Positions 44,573 through 53,545 of a DNA stretch of 64,000 bases are shown here, one piece after another (the stretch's first letter is position 1; the number at the start of each line of letters is the position of its first letter). The translations under genes and the position numbers were made by a program. The stretch lies in assembly GCA_013373375.1 (NCBI GenBank), contig JABXHY010000005.1:186001-250000 (forward strand). The letters run 5' to 3'. A model generated the notes under the pieces. It made no database searches and was not told the DNA's origin. It worked only from the letters and a program-made list of their open reading frames with translations. The stretch is from Gammaproteobacteria bacterium. GTDB lineage: Bacteria; Pseudomonadota; Gammaproteobacteria; Enterobacterales; Kangiellaceae.

Positions 44573-45433
44573 ATGAACACTCAATTATCTGCTCAAAACT
44601 TTGCGCTATCGGTGCCACAAGGAAGCATTGAGGCATACGTACATGCAGTAAATGGGATACCTGTACTCAGCGCAGAAGACGAAAGAGAGTTAGCTCGCCG
44701 TTATCGCGATAATGAAGACCTTGAAGCTGCGCGCCAATTGGTATTGTCCCATTTGCGATTTGTAGTGCATATTGCAAGAAGCTACAACGGATATGGCTTA
44801 CAGCAGTCCGATCTTATTCAAGAAGGGAATGTAGGACTAATGAAAGCGGTAAGACGATTTGATCCAGAGGTTGGCGTAAGACTTATATCGTTTGCAGTCC
44901 ATTGGATCAAAGCCGAAATTCATGAGTTCGTTCTGCGCAACTGGCGAATTGTTAAAGTCGCTACCACAAAAGCTCAACGTAAATTATTTTTTAACTTGCG
45001 TGGTTCGAAAAAGCGTCTTGGTTGGTTTAATAACGATGAGGTGACCGCCGTCGCGAATGACCTAGGTGTCAGCGAAAAAGAAGTGCGTCGAATGGAAGGG
45101 CGATTAAATGCACGAGACATGGCTTTCGATGCACCATCGGCAGATGATGACGACAGTGCACAATTTTCGCCTTCACAGTTTCTAGAAGACCGATCTGCAG
45201 ATCCAGCTCAAAGTTATGAGAAGGACAATTGGCAACAGCATCATGAAGCAAAACTTGTTAATGCAATGAAAGAACTTGATGAGCGAAGCCAAGATATTTT
45301 GCAAAAACGCTGGCTCGATGAAGAGAAAGCAACTCTACAAGAGCTAGCAGACAAATATTCTGTTTCAGCTGAGCGAGTAAGGCAACTTGAAAAGAATGCA
45401 ATCAAAAAGCTTAAGAGTTCAATTCTGGCTTAA
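44573..45433 (+). CDS. rpoH: RNA polymerase heat-shock sigma factor RpoH
   Basis: 286 residues from ATG 44573, with AGGAG 5 bases upstream; the frame opens at an earlier GTG that would include the ribosome site. Region 2 ([19 protein letters not shown], about 80-98), the RpoH box QRKLFFNLR (135-143) that distinguishes this sigma from others, and the region 4 helix-turn-helix ([19 protein letters not shown]) are all present. It directs heat-shock genes. Confidence 0.96.
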   Translation: MNTQLSAQNFALSVPQGSIEAYVHAVNGIPVLSAEDERELARRYRDNEDLEAARQLVLSHLRFVVHIARSYNGYGLQQSDLIQEGNVGLMKAVRRFDPEVGVRLISFAVHWIKAEIHEFVLRNWRIVKVATTKAQRKLFFNLRGSKKRLGWFNNDEVTAVANDLGVSEKEVRRMEGRLNARDMAFDAPSADDDDSAQFSPSQFLEDRSADPAQSYEKDNWQQHHEAKLVNAMKELDERSQDILQKRWLDEEKATLQELADKYSVSAERVRQLEKNAIKKLKSSILA

Positions 45434-45456
45434 ATAGCCTGTTCTATTGAACAACC

Positions 45457-45482
45457 AAAAGCGCCTACTCAGGCGCTTTTTT
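45457..45482 (+). terminator. intrinsic terminator of rpoH
   Basis: AAAAGCGCCT-ACTC-AGGCGCTTTT with further T; a perfect 10-bp stem with a 4-base loop, 24 bases after the rpoH stop. Confidence 0.92.
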
Positions 45483-45600
45483 ATTATCTGAAAAATCTAA
45501 CCTGAATATCGCAAAGCGCGTAGCCTGGTTTTTAACAGCTCTGGAAATCTCGACTACACTTAGACAATAAAAAGTAAAAAAGCTAATCGAGGAGCGCATC

Positions 45601-46419
45601 ATGAATCGATCCGTCACCATTTTTGTTGGCTTGTGTATTTGCTTTATCGCCGCATGCAGTAAGCCTCCAGAAAAGCCTGCAGAAAAACAGGCAAAGACCA
45701 CTCTACCTACTTCAAAAGTCGCCGACTGTAACTTACTTATGGGCTGGGATCCTTGGGAACCCTATATGTATCTAACACCGGGTGATCAAGTTTCTGGACT
45801 GGACATCGAATTGATTAAGGCACTAGCAAAAGAAGCAAACTGTAAATTATCGTTTACTCAGGACGACTGGATGAGTCTGTTAAAGCGTGTTGAAACTGGC
45901 GATGTGAGCTTAGTTGCTGGTGCTTCAATCACCGAGAAACGTAAGGAATACGCTCTTTTTTCTGCCCCTTATCGGGATGAATCTTTTGTATTGTATGTGA
46001 GAGCAGGGGAGGCGGACGCTTTCAAAAATAGTTTCGAGTCAATCGCCGATGCTGGCAGAAAAATAGGCGTCACTACCGATTACATCTATGGTGAACAAGT
46101 TTCCAAGCTGCAAGACTCTGAGCAATACTCAGGACAATTTGTTTATTCTGCTGTCGGAGAGCGCAATTACTACAATCTAACGCAGCATAATGTTGACGTA
46201 ATAATTGAAGATCCTTTCGTAGGCGCTTACAACATCAAGAGAAAAGGTTTAACCGATCAGATTGAACAGCTTGATATCACGATTCACAGTGGAGAAGTTC
46301 ACTTGATGTTTAGCTTAAAGTCCGTTGATCACACCATAGTAGAGCGATTTAATGAGGCGCTAAAAAAGATCAAGCAAAATGGAACTTACCAAAAAATTCT
46401 TAATAAATATCTACTGTGA
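45601..46419 (+). CDS. solute-binding lipoprotein (family 3), transporter unknown
   Basis: 272 residues. Lipobox IAAC with Cys19, then a proline/lysine-rich linker and a periplasmic amino-acid-type binding domain (SBP_bac_3): VSGLDIELIKALAKEA, LVAGASITEKRKEYALFSAPY and the end ALKKIKQNGTYQKILNKY. GAGGAG ribosome site 6 bases upstream of ATG. No permease or ATPase gene is adjacent, so it may serve a distant transporter or act as a sensor. Confidence 0.88.
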   Translation: MNRSVTIFVGLCICFIAACSKPPEKPAEKQAKTTLPTSKVADCNLLMGWDPWEPYMYLTPGDQVSGLDIELIKALAKEANCKLSFTQDDWMSLLKRVETGDVSLVAGASITEKRKEYALFSAPYRDESFVLYVRAGEADAFKNSFESIADAGRKIGVTTDYIYGEQVSKLQDSEQYSGQFVYSAVGERNYYNLTQHNVDVIIEDPFVGAYNIKRKGLTDQIEQLDITIHSGEVHLMFSLKSVDHTIVERFNEALKKIKQNGTYQKILNKYLL

Positions 46420-46451
46420 AATAAAACATTGGGTGGACAAACTTAGTGTCA

Positions 46452-47174
46452 TTAAAGTTGTTCACCCATCTCCCGCTTAATATCCAGCATGTCAGCAAAT
46501 ATCTGTTCTTTTGGAACACCTGCGTCCAACAGTTCTTGATAGACGGCCATTACCATCTCCGGTGAACCTGCAATATAGAAATCAAGTTCTGGTAAATTAT
46601 TAAAGCGCTTCAATGCTGGTTGGTGAGCAAATCCTGTTTCTCCAGCCCACTCTTTTTGCTCTCCAGAAATAACCGGAACATAATCAAAGTTTGAATGGCT
46701 CTGTTGCCAGGATTCTGCAATATTACTCAGATACAATTCACTTGAATGTTTTGCTCCCCAGAATAAATAAAAATTGCGGGAATCCTTTTGATAGAACGCT
46801 GACTCCAACATTGCTTTAGCTGGAGAAAAGCCCGTTCCTCCAACGATAAACACACTGTCTCTGCCACTGTCACGCAAAACACATTTGCCCATGGGAATCT
46901 GAACGTGCGCGCTCTTATTGGTTTTCAATTGAGTAATGATTTGCTCGGCTAATTCATGCCCAGGAATTAACTTGATATGCAATTCAATATGAGTCTTTTC
47001 TTCTGGCGCGTTACCAATTGAAAATGGAATCCAACGGCCGCCATCAACCTGCAACGTTAAATATTGGCCTCCCAAATAGTTAACTGCATTTAGCTCATCT
47101 GACGCCAACTTTACCAACTGAACGTCATTCCCAATCAGTTCAATTGAGTCAACATGACAATATAATTCGTGCAC
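46452..47174 (-). CDS. fre: NAD(P)H-flavin reductase
   Basis: 240-residue enzyme that reduces free flavins with NAD(P)H. Flavin segment RWIPFSIGNAP and nucleotide segment FIVGGTGFSPAKAML are present, ending in the conserved DMLDIKREMGEQL. Start is GTG, preceded by GGAG that overlaps the ubiD stop; the gap between the genes is 3 bases. The ubiD-fre pairing is also found in enterobacteria. Fre supplies reduced flavin that UbiX and UbiD chemistry may use. Confidence 0.93.
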   Translation of the reverse strand: MHELYCHVDSIELIGNDVQLVKLASDELNAVNYLGGQYLTLQVDGGRWIPFSIGNAPEEKTHIELHIKLIPGHELAEQIITQLKTNKSAHVQIPMGKCVLRDSGRDSVFIVGGTGFSPAKAMLESAFYQKDSRNFYLFWGAKHSSELYLSNIAESWQQSHSNFDYVPVISGEQKEWAGETGFAHQPALKRFNNLPELDFYIAGSPEMVMAVYQELLDAGVPKEQIFADMLDIKREMGEQL

Positions 47175-47177
47175 GGA

Positions 47178-48647
47178 CTACTCCATTATCTTTAATTGTT
47201 CCCAGAGTTCATCGACTCTCGCTTTGACTTCTGGCGACTGAGAAATGGTTTCTCCCCACTCGCGATTCGTTTCACCGGGCCATTTGTTCGTTGCATCAAT
47301 CCCCATCTTCGAACCTAAGCCGGAAACTGGAGAGGCAAAATCAAGATAATCGATCGGTGTGTTCTCGACTATGGTGGTATCTCTCACTGGATCAACTCGC
47401 GTCGTTAACGCCCAAATGACGTCTTGCCAGTCTCGGGCATTTACATCATCGTCGGTCACAATAACAAATTTTGTGTACATAAACTGTCGGAGAAACGACC
47501 ATACGCCCATCATTACTCTTTTTGCATGGCCAGCGTACTGCTTTTTCATTGTGACAACCGCCATACGATAAGAACAACCCTCTGGCGGTAAATAGAAATC
47601 AACAATTTCTGGAAACTGTTTTTTAAGAATTGGAACAAACACTTCGTTTAATGCAACACCTAAGATCGCTGGCTCATCTGGCGGCCGACCAGTATAGGTA
47701 CTGTGATAAATGGGATTCTGACGCATGGTAATTGTTTCGATTGTGAAAACCGGAAACTCATCAACTTCATTATAGTACCCAGTATGGTCGCCAAATGGGC
47801 CTTCTGGCGCAACATCGTCTGGGTAAATAAAGCCTTCTAATACTATTTCAGCAGAAGCAGGAACCTGCAGTTCATTCGAAATGGATTGCACAAGCTCGGT
47901 TTTGCTTCCTCTTAACAATCCAGCAAAAGCATACTCGCTCATGTTGTCAGGAACCGGAGTAACTGCTCCCAATATAGTTGCTGGATCAGCCCCCAATGCA
48001 ACAGACACCGGAAAAGGTTTTCCTGGATGTTTCGCTTGCCACTCTTTGAAGTCTAATGCGCCTCCTCGATGTGACAACCAACGCATAATGACGCGATTTT
48101 TACCGATCACCTGTTGTCGGTAAATTCCTAAGTTTTGCCGTTCTTTTTCAGGTCCCCGAGTGATGACCAGGCCCCAAGTGATAAGAGGTCCTGCGTCCCC
48201 AGGCCAGCAGGTTTGTACTGGAATTTGACCCAGATCGACTTCGTTACCTTTTAAAACAATTTCCTGACAAACCGCCTTTTTAACCACCTTTGGCGCCATG
48301 TTAAGTACTTGTTTAAAAATAGGTAGTTGTGACCAGGCATCTTTAATGCCTTTTGGAGGCTCAGGCTGTTTTAGAAATGCCAGCAATTCACCGATTTCTT
48401 TAAGCGCTTCAACATCTGTTTGTCCCATCCCTAGAGCAACTCGTCTGGGCGTACCGAATAAATTCGCTAACACCGGCATAGAACTTCCAACAGGATTTTC
48501 GAACAATAATGCTGGGCCACCGGCTCGCAAAGTGCGATCAGCAATTTCGGTCATTTCTAGGTGAGGATCAATCGCTTGTGGAATGCGTTTGAGCTCTCCT
48601 TGAGCTTCAAGAAGAGCAATAAAATCTCTTAAATCACGGTATTTCAT
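47178..48647 (-). CDS. ubiD: 4-hydroxy-3-polyprenylbenzoate decarboxylase UbiD
   Basis: 489 residues, the prenylated-FMN-dependent decarboxylase of ubiquinone synthesis. Landmarks are [20 protein letters not shown] at the N-terminus, [16 protein letters not shown], and [20 protein letters not shown], which supplies the active-site acidic residues. It follows rho by 61 bases, in the same direction, and shares a transcript with fre. The prenyl-flavin synthase UbiX is not seen here. Confidence 0.96.
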   Translation of the reverse strand: MKYRDLRDFIALLEAQGELKRIPQAIDPHLEMTEIADRTLRAGGPALLFENPVGSSMPVLANLFGTPRRVALGMGQTDVEALKEIGELLAFLKQPEPPKGIKDAWSQLPIFKQVLNMAPKVVKKAVCQEIVLKGNEVDLGQIPVQTCWPGDAGPLITWGLVITRGPEKERQNLGIYRQQVIGKNRVIMRWLSHRGGALDFKEWQAKHPGKPFPVSVALGADPATILGAVTPVPDNMSEYAFAGLLRGSKTELVQSISNELQVPASAEIVLEGFIYPDDVAPEGPFGDHTGYYNEVDEFPVFTIETITMRQNPIYHSTYTGRPPDEPAILGVALNEVFVPILKKQFPEIVDFYLPPEGCSYRMAVVTMKKQYAGHAKRVMMGVWSFLRQFMYTKFVIVTDDDVNARDWQDVIWALTTRVDPVRDTTIVENTPIDYLDFASPVSGLGSKMGIDATNKWPGETNREWGETISQSPEVKARVDELWEQLKIME

Positions 48648-48694
48648 TTTGATATCAATCGGTTATCTTAGCTCTAAGTATACCGATTAATTGC

Positions 48695-48722
48695 CAATGA
48701 AGCGCTATTTAGCGCTTCATTG
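48695..48722 (-). repeat. perfect 28-base palindrome across the rho stop codon
   Basis: CAATGAAGCGCTA and TAGCGCTTCATTG are exact reverse complements, 13 bp each, with 2 bases between. The rho stop codon is at its centre, so one arm encodes the last three residues (Met-Lys-Arg). No T-run follows, so it is not a classic terminator; it might stop transcription with Rho, protect mRNA, or bind a protein. Confidence 0.75.
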
Positions 48723-49965
48723 ATTCGAAGAATTCATCGTTTGTCTTGGTTAATGCCAATTTATCAACCAAAAACTCCATCGCTTCGATTTCTTGCATTG
48801 GATGAACGATCTTGCGAAGAATCCACATTTTTTGTAATTCATCTGGGCTAGTTAGCAGGTCTTCTTTTCGTGTACCGCTTCGATTAATATTAATAGCAGG
48901 GAACACTCGCTTTTCAGCAATTTTACGATCAAGATGCAGCTCCATGTTACCGGTGCCTTTAAACTCTTCGTAAATTACTTCGTCCATTTTTGAGCCAGTA
49001 TCGATAAGTGCAGTCGCAATAATTGTCAAACTTCCACCTTCCTCGATATTTCTGGCGGCACCGAAAAATCGTTTCGGTCTTTGCAATGCATTAGCATCAA
49101 CACCACCGGTAAGTACTTTGCCTGACGACGGGATAACCGTGTTGTAGGCTCGAGCTAGTCGAGTTATCGAGTCAAGCAGTATCACAACGTCCTTTTTATG
49201 CTCAACTAATCGCTTTGCTTTCTCTATCACCATTTCTGCCACTTGAACGTGACGGCTCGCAGGTTCATCGAAAGTAGACGCGATCACTTCACCACGCACT
49301 GAGCGCTGCATTTCTGTTACTTCTTCAGGTCGCTCGTCAATTAACAATACAATCAGTACACATTCAGGATCATTCGCAGTAATTGATTGTGCAATATTTT
49401 GCATCATCATTGTTTTACCGGCTTTGGGCGGTGACACAACCAATGCTCGTTGACCTTTACCAATAGGTGCTGCCAGGTCGATTACTCGAGCGGTGATATC
49501 TTCGCTACTGCCATTGCCACGTTCCATACGCATTCTTTCGTCGGGATGAAGCGGCGTAAGGTTTTCAAATAATATTTTATTGCGCGCATTTTCTGGGCTG
49601 TCGTAGTTAATCGTATTGACTTTCAACAGCGCAAAGTAACGTTCACCGTCTTTTGGAGGTCTAATTTTTCCTGCGATAGTATCGCCAGTTCTTAAACTGA
49701 ACCGTCTAATCTGACTGGGAGAAACATAAATATCATCAGGGCCGGCCAAATAAGAGGAGTCGGCACTTCTTAAAAAGCCAAAACCATCGGGTAGAATTTC
49801 CAACACACCATCACCAAAGATATCTTCGCCGGATTTGGCATGTGCTTTTAAAATTGAAAATATAATGTCCTGTTTTCGATTACGGGCCATATTATCGACG
49901 CCCATCGATGCCGCTAGATCGGCTAATTCAGATGCTGATTTCTGTTTAAGTTCCGTTAGATTCAT
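48709..49965 (-). CDS. rho: transcription termination factor Rho
   Basis: 418 residues, normal length. N-terminal Rho_N helical region, an RNA-binding cold-shock-like domain ([10 protein letters not shown]), Walker A PPKAGKT (179-185), Walker [15 protein letters not shown] and the secondary RNA site. Ring hexamer that ends many transcripts. The 238-base gap before it contains a leader of about 115 bases, as in E. coli where rho is autoregulated. Confidence 0.97.
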   Translation of the reverse strand: MNLTELKQKSASELADLAASMGVDNMARNRKQDIIFSILKAHAKSGEDIFGDGVLEILPDGFGFLRSADSSYLAGPDDIYVSPSQIRRFSLRTGDTIAGKIRPPKDGERYFALLKVNTINYDSPENARNKILFENLTPLHPDERMRMERGNGSSEDITARVIDLAAPIGKGQRALVVSPPKAGKTMMMQNIAQSITANDPECVLIVLLIDERPEEVTEMQRSVRGEVIASTFDEPASRHVQVAEMVIEKAKRLVEHKKDVVILLDSITRLARAYNTVIPSSGKVLTGGVDANALQRPKRFFGAARNIEEGGSLTIIATALIDTGSKMDEVIYEEFKGTGNMELHLDRKIAEKRVFPAININRSGTRKEDLLTSPDELQKMWILRKIVHPMQEIEAMEFLVDKLALTKTNDEFFESMKR

Positions 49966-50089
49966 GATTGGATTGTTTCGAATGATAGTTGTTGGATTTT
50001 GGCTTGGCGGATTTCAAGCGTTAAATTGAGAAATACCGAACCAGTGGATTTAGCTTTCGCATGTTTAAAGGTATCTGCTTTGCCTGGAA

Positions 50090-50095
50090 ATTATA
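50090..50095 (-). promoter_or_regulatory. rho promoter -10 box
   Basis: TATAAT is exact on the minus strand; the -35 region is poor. It implies a leader of about 115 bases before the rho start, rich enough in C and U-poor structure to allow Rho-dependent attenuation, as known in E. coli. That regulation is inferred. Confidence 0.55.
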
Positions 50096-50162
50096 GCGGG
50101 TAGGCCCCTCAGGAAAGCTGTGTTGAAATTAGCACTAAATTTAGAGGCTGTCTAGTGTTAAG

Positions 50163-50191
50163 AAAAGGGTCAAGTTTAAAAACCTGACCCT
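50163..50191 (-). terminator. intrinsic terminator of trxA
   Basis: AGGGTCA and TGACCCT arms (7 bp, plus 4 inner pairs) followed on the minus strand by TTTTCTT. It lies about 13 bases after the trxA stop and just before the rho promoter. Confidence 0.75.
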
Positions 50192-50203
50192 ACTTCACAA
50201 AAT

Positions 50204-50530
50204 TTAAATATTTGAGTCGATAAATGCGACCAGTTGTGACTTGTTAACCGCTCCAACCTGAGTTGCCTCAGCGGCACCATTTTTAAATAGCATGAGGGTC
50301 GGGATACCTCTGATGCCAAACTTTGGCGGCGTATTGCGATTTTCGTCAATGTTAAGCTTGGCGACTTTAATCTTGCCATCGTATTCAGATGCAATTTCGT
50401 CAAGGATCGGCGCAATCATGCGGCATGGACCACACCATTCTGCCCAATAATCCACCAAAACGGGAATTTCAGATTGTAAAACTTCGGTTTCAAAGCTGTC
50501 GTCACTTAACTGGACAATCTTGTCACTCAT
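50204..50530 (-). CDS. trxA: thioredoxin 1
   Basis: 108 residues. Active site WCGPC (Cys33, Cys36), the cis-Pro in RGIPTLMLF and the usual fold. It reduces protein disulphides and serves ribonucleotide reductase. AGGAG ribosome site about 9 bases upstream. It lies upstream of rho in the same direction, as in E. coli. Confidence 0.97.
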   Translation of the reverse strand: MSDKIVQLSDDSFETEVLQSEIPVLVDYWAEWCGPCRMIAPILDEIASEYDGKIKVAKLNIDENRNTPPKFGIRGIPTLMLFKNGAAEATQVGAVNKSQLVAFIDSNI

Positions 50531-50583
50531 TAGAGGGAGTCTCCTGAAAAAAACTAATGTTCGATATCGTACTAAGAACTGTT

Positions 50584-50612
50584 AAGGTGGGACTAGTTTG
50601 GCAAATTTCAAG
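50584..50612 (-). promoter_or_regulatory. sigma-32-like promoter candidate for trxA
   Basis: On the minus strand CTTGAA (50607-50612), 15 bases, then CCCACCT (within 50584-50591) resembles the heat-shock consensus CTTGAA / CCCATNT with one mismatch. A start near 50577 would give a leader of about 47 bases. A chance match cannot be excluded. Confidence 0.35.
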
Positions 50613-50792
50613 CTAAATCGCAAAACAATCAGTTTGCAAATGCTTTAATCGTCTATAAACTGACAAACCATCAGTACTCTGTCGCATTTTCGGTGACAAA
50701 AACCGCTAATCAGAGTGAATTTTTTGCCGTGAAAAGTGAGTGATAAGAAAAGATATTCACCACAATTAACGCGACCACTAAGAAAGAAATCT

Positions 50793-52037
50793 ATGTCTAA
50801 ACATCTATCAGATACAAACTTTACTGAGTTAGGTCTCGACCCTCGCCTGATTAAAGCGCTCGACGGCATTAACTACACTCACTGTACACCTATTCAATCA
50901 TTAAGCTTGCCTATTTCCCTTGCAGGAAAGGATGTCGCGGGCCAAGCACAAACAGGAACCGGTAAGACAATTGCATTTCTTCTTGCTGCTCTGGACGACA
51001 TATTAACGATGCCTGCCGATCCAAGTAGAAGAAGTAACGAGCCTCGAGTCCTAATAATGGCGCCAACTCGAGAATTAGTGGTTCAAATTTACGACGATGC
51101 ACAAAAACTGGTTAAACACACCGACATAAAAGTCGGCGCTGTGTTTGGTGGCACTGGCTACGAGCAGCAACGCCAAATGCTAACCGATGGTATCGATGTT
51201 TTAATCGGTACCACGGGTCGACTCATTGATTATTACAAGCAGGGTATATATGGATTAGATGCTATAGATGTCGTGGTTTTAGATGAAGCTGATCGAATGT
51301 TCGATCTTGGTTTTATTGCTGATATACGGTATCTCCTAAGACGGATGCCACCACCGAATGATCGACTTAACATGTTGTTTTCTGCCACTTTGTCGCATCG
51401 GGTAAAGGAGTTGGCTTACGAACACATGAATAATCCCCAACATGTTCAAATAGAACCTGAGCAAGTCACGGCAAAAAAAGTGAGAGAGGCTCTTTACTAC
51501 CCAAGCAACGAAGACAAACTTGCATTATTACTTGGGCTGCTTAACAAACAAGAGCCTGATAAAACTATGATATTTGTTAATACAAAACGCGACGCCGAAA
51601 CCATTTTTTCCATGCTCAATGCAAATGGCTGGAAAGTTGGGCTACTTACAGGCGATGTACCACAAACCAAACGAATGGCCTTGCTTGAGAAATTTAAGAA
51701 TGAGTCACTACCAGTTTTAATTGCGACCGATGTTGCCGCGAGAGGGTTGCACATTGATAATGTGACTCACGTTTTCAACTATGATTTACCGGAAGACGCT
51801 GAGGATTACGTTCACAGAATAGGTAGAACAGCCCGTGCCGGATCTGACGGTGATGCGATTTCCTTCGCTTGCGAAGACAGTGCGTTTGCTTTACCTGCAA
51901 TTGAAGACTACATCGAGCATTCAATTCCGAAATTCGAAATCGATCCGGAGTTACTACCTGAAGTTAAGCCTTTTCGAGTCAGTCGAGCAAGTAGAGGAAG
52001 ACCAAATCGCAAACCAACAGGAAAGCGCGGTAACTAA
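50793..52037 (+). CDS. rhlB: ATP-dependent RNA helicase RhlB
   Basis: 414 residues from ATG 50793, matching the start of RhlB; the frame is open upstream to 50736 without family similarity. Q motif ([11 protein letters not shown]), AQTGTGKT (52-59), [17 protein letters not shown] and [10 protein letters not shown] are present, and a basic C-terminal tail ends the protein. RhlB helps the RNA degradosome. trxA and rho lie behind it on the opposite strand. Confidence 0.94.
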   Translation: MSKHLSDTNFTELGLDPRLIKALDGINYTHCTPIQSLSLPISLAGKDVAGQAQTGTGKTIAFLLAALDDILTMPADPSRRSNEPRVLIMAPTRELVVQIYDDAQKLVKHTDIKVGAVFGGTGYEQQRQMLTDGIDVLIGTTGRLIDYYKQGIYGLDAIDVVVLDEADRMFDLGFIADIRYLLRRMPPPNDRLNMLFSATLSHRVKELAYEHMNNPQHVQIEPEQVTAKKVREALYYPSNEDKLALLLGLLNKQEPDKTMIFVNTKRDAETIFSMLNANGWKVGLLTGDVPQTKRMALLEKFKNESLPVLIATDVAARGLHIDNVTHVFNYDLPEDAEDYVHRIGRTARAGSDGDAISFACEDSAFALPAIEDYIEHSIPKFEIDPELLPEVKPFRVSRASRGRPNRKPTGKRGN

Positions 52038-52042
52038 TCTAT

Positions 52043-53545
52043 ATGGCAACAAAACTCGAGAACCCTCCCATTATTGCCGCAGTCGATCTTGGGTCGAATA
52101 GTTTTCATCTTACTTTAGCAAAACACGAACACAATAATCTGCAAATTATTGGACGTCTCAAAGAAAAGGTTCGTTTAGCCGAAGGGCTCGATAAATACAG
52201 TTGTCTTGATGAAGCATCTCAAGAACGAGCCCTGGAGTGTTTGGCGCAATTTCGGCAACGCATGTCGGGTATGCCAATCGAAAATGTACGAGCCGTTGGG
52301 ACATTTACTCTACGTAAAGCAAAGAATGCACAACAATTCCTCTCAAGAGCAGAAAAAACACTGGGCTTTCCTATTGAAATTATCTCCGGCCATGAAGAGG
52401 CTCGTTTAATTTATGAAGGCGTCGCCCATTTTCAGCTAACCAATAAAAAACAACTGGTTGTCGACATTGGTGGTGGCAGTACAGAATTTGCCATAGGCGA
52501 GGCATTTGAACCGCGTTTACTCGATAGTTTACAAATGGGGTGTGTATCGTTCACTCAGAAATATTTCAGTGATAAAAAGTTAAGTAAACGTAACTTTAAA
52601 AAAGCTATCACGGCTGCTCGACTCGAACTCATTTCTATTCAAGACATTTATCTTCGAGAAGGCTGGGAGCTATCCACGGGTACATCTGGAACCATTGAGT
52701 CTATTTTAGAAATTTGCCGTCAATATGAGTTCGAAAAAGACCATATCACTTTAAACTGTCTGATGGATTTAAAACAGCGATTAATCGGTATGGAGCATTT
52801 TGACAATATTGAACTTAGTGGGTTAAGCGAGCATCGCCGAGAGATTTTGCCTGCTGGTCTCGCTATCTTAATAGCTATATTAAGAACGTTAAAAATAGAA
52901 AAGCTTTTTACTTCACCAGCGGCGTTAAGAGAAGGTCTACTTTACGAGTTAACAGGCATTGAACAACCATTCGATATAAAAGAACGCGCTATCAAGGGGC
53001 TTTTATCTCGTTATCATACTGACGTTGAACAAGCGAGAAGGGTAAATTCGACAGCAATCGCATTATGGAACAAAGTTAAACATGACTGGAAAATTGATGG
53101 CGAGTATTTTAAACAAATATTAAGTTGGTCTGCTCGATGCCACGAAGTTGGGTTAAGTATTAATTTTTCAAAACACCAAAAGCATGGTGAATACATCATT
53201 CGTAATAGTAATTTGAGTGGCTTTAGTGTGCCACAACAAAATTTATTGGCATTAATGGTTCGTGCGTTTCGGCGTAAATTCCCTTTACATAAATTTGAAG
53301 TAATAGAGAACGATGAGTTTCGACTAAAAATGATTCGTTTAGCACGATTATTACGGCTCGCTGTGGTTTTAAACCATCGTCGTCGTGATATAAGCTCGAC
53401 CAACATTAATATTAAAGTCGATGGAGAAACTCTTAATGTCGTTTTTCCAGAGAGTTATCTAGATGAGCACTCTTTGGTCAGTGCAGATTTAGAACAAGAG
53501 CGAGAGTTTTTAGAAGCAGTAAATTTACCGTTAAATTTTTATTAG
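52043..53545 (+). CDS. ppx: exopolyphosphatase Ppx/GppA
   Basis: 500 residues of the ASKHA fold: VDLGSNSFHLTL at the start, VVDIGGGSTEFAI for phosphate 2 and an HD-like helical C-terminal domain. It removes phosphate from polyphosphate ends or hydrolyses pppGpp; the family includes both. It lies 6 bases after rhlB and overlaps ppk1 at the stop codons, convergently. Confidence 0.93.
   Translation: MATKLENPPIIAAVDLGSNSFHLTLAKHEHNNLQIIGRLKEKVRLAEGLDKYSCLDEASQERALECLAQFRQRMSGMPIENVRAVGTFTLRKAKNAQQFLSRAEKTLGFPIEIISGHEEARLIYEGVAHFQLTNKKQLVVDIGGGSTEFAIGEAFEPRLLDSLQMGCVSFTQKYFSDKKLSKRNFKKAITAARLELISIQDIYLREGWELSTGTSGTIESILEICRQYEFEKDHITLNCLMDLKQRLIGMEHFDNIELSGLSEHRREILPAGLAILIAILRTLKIEKLFTSPAALREGLLYELTGIEQPFDIKERAIKGLLSRYHTDVEQARRVNSTAIALWNKVKHDWKIDGEYFKQILSWSARCHEVGLSINFSKHQKHGEYIIRNSNLSGFSVPQQNLLALMVRAFRRKFPLHKFEVIENDEFRLKMIRLARLLRLAVVLNHRRRDISSTNINIKVDGETLNVVFPESYLDEHSLVSADLEQEREFLEAVNLPLNFY

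Noticed and set aside
53014-53406. 130-codon frame antisense to ppx
   Set aside because: Shadow of the ppx C-terminal domain; no initiation signal.
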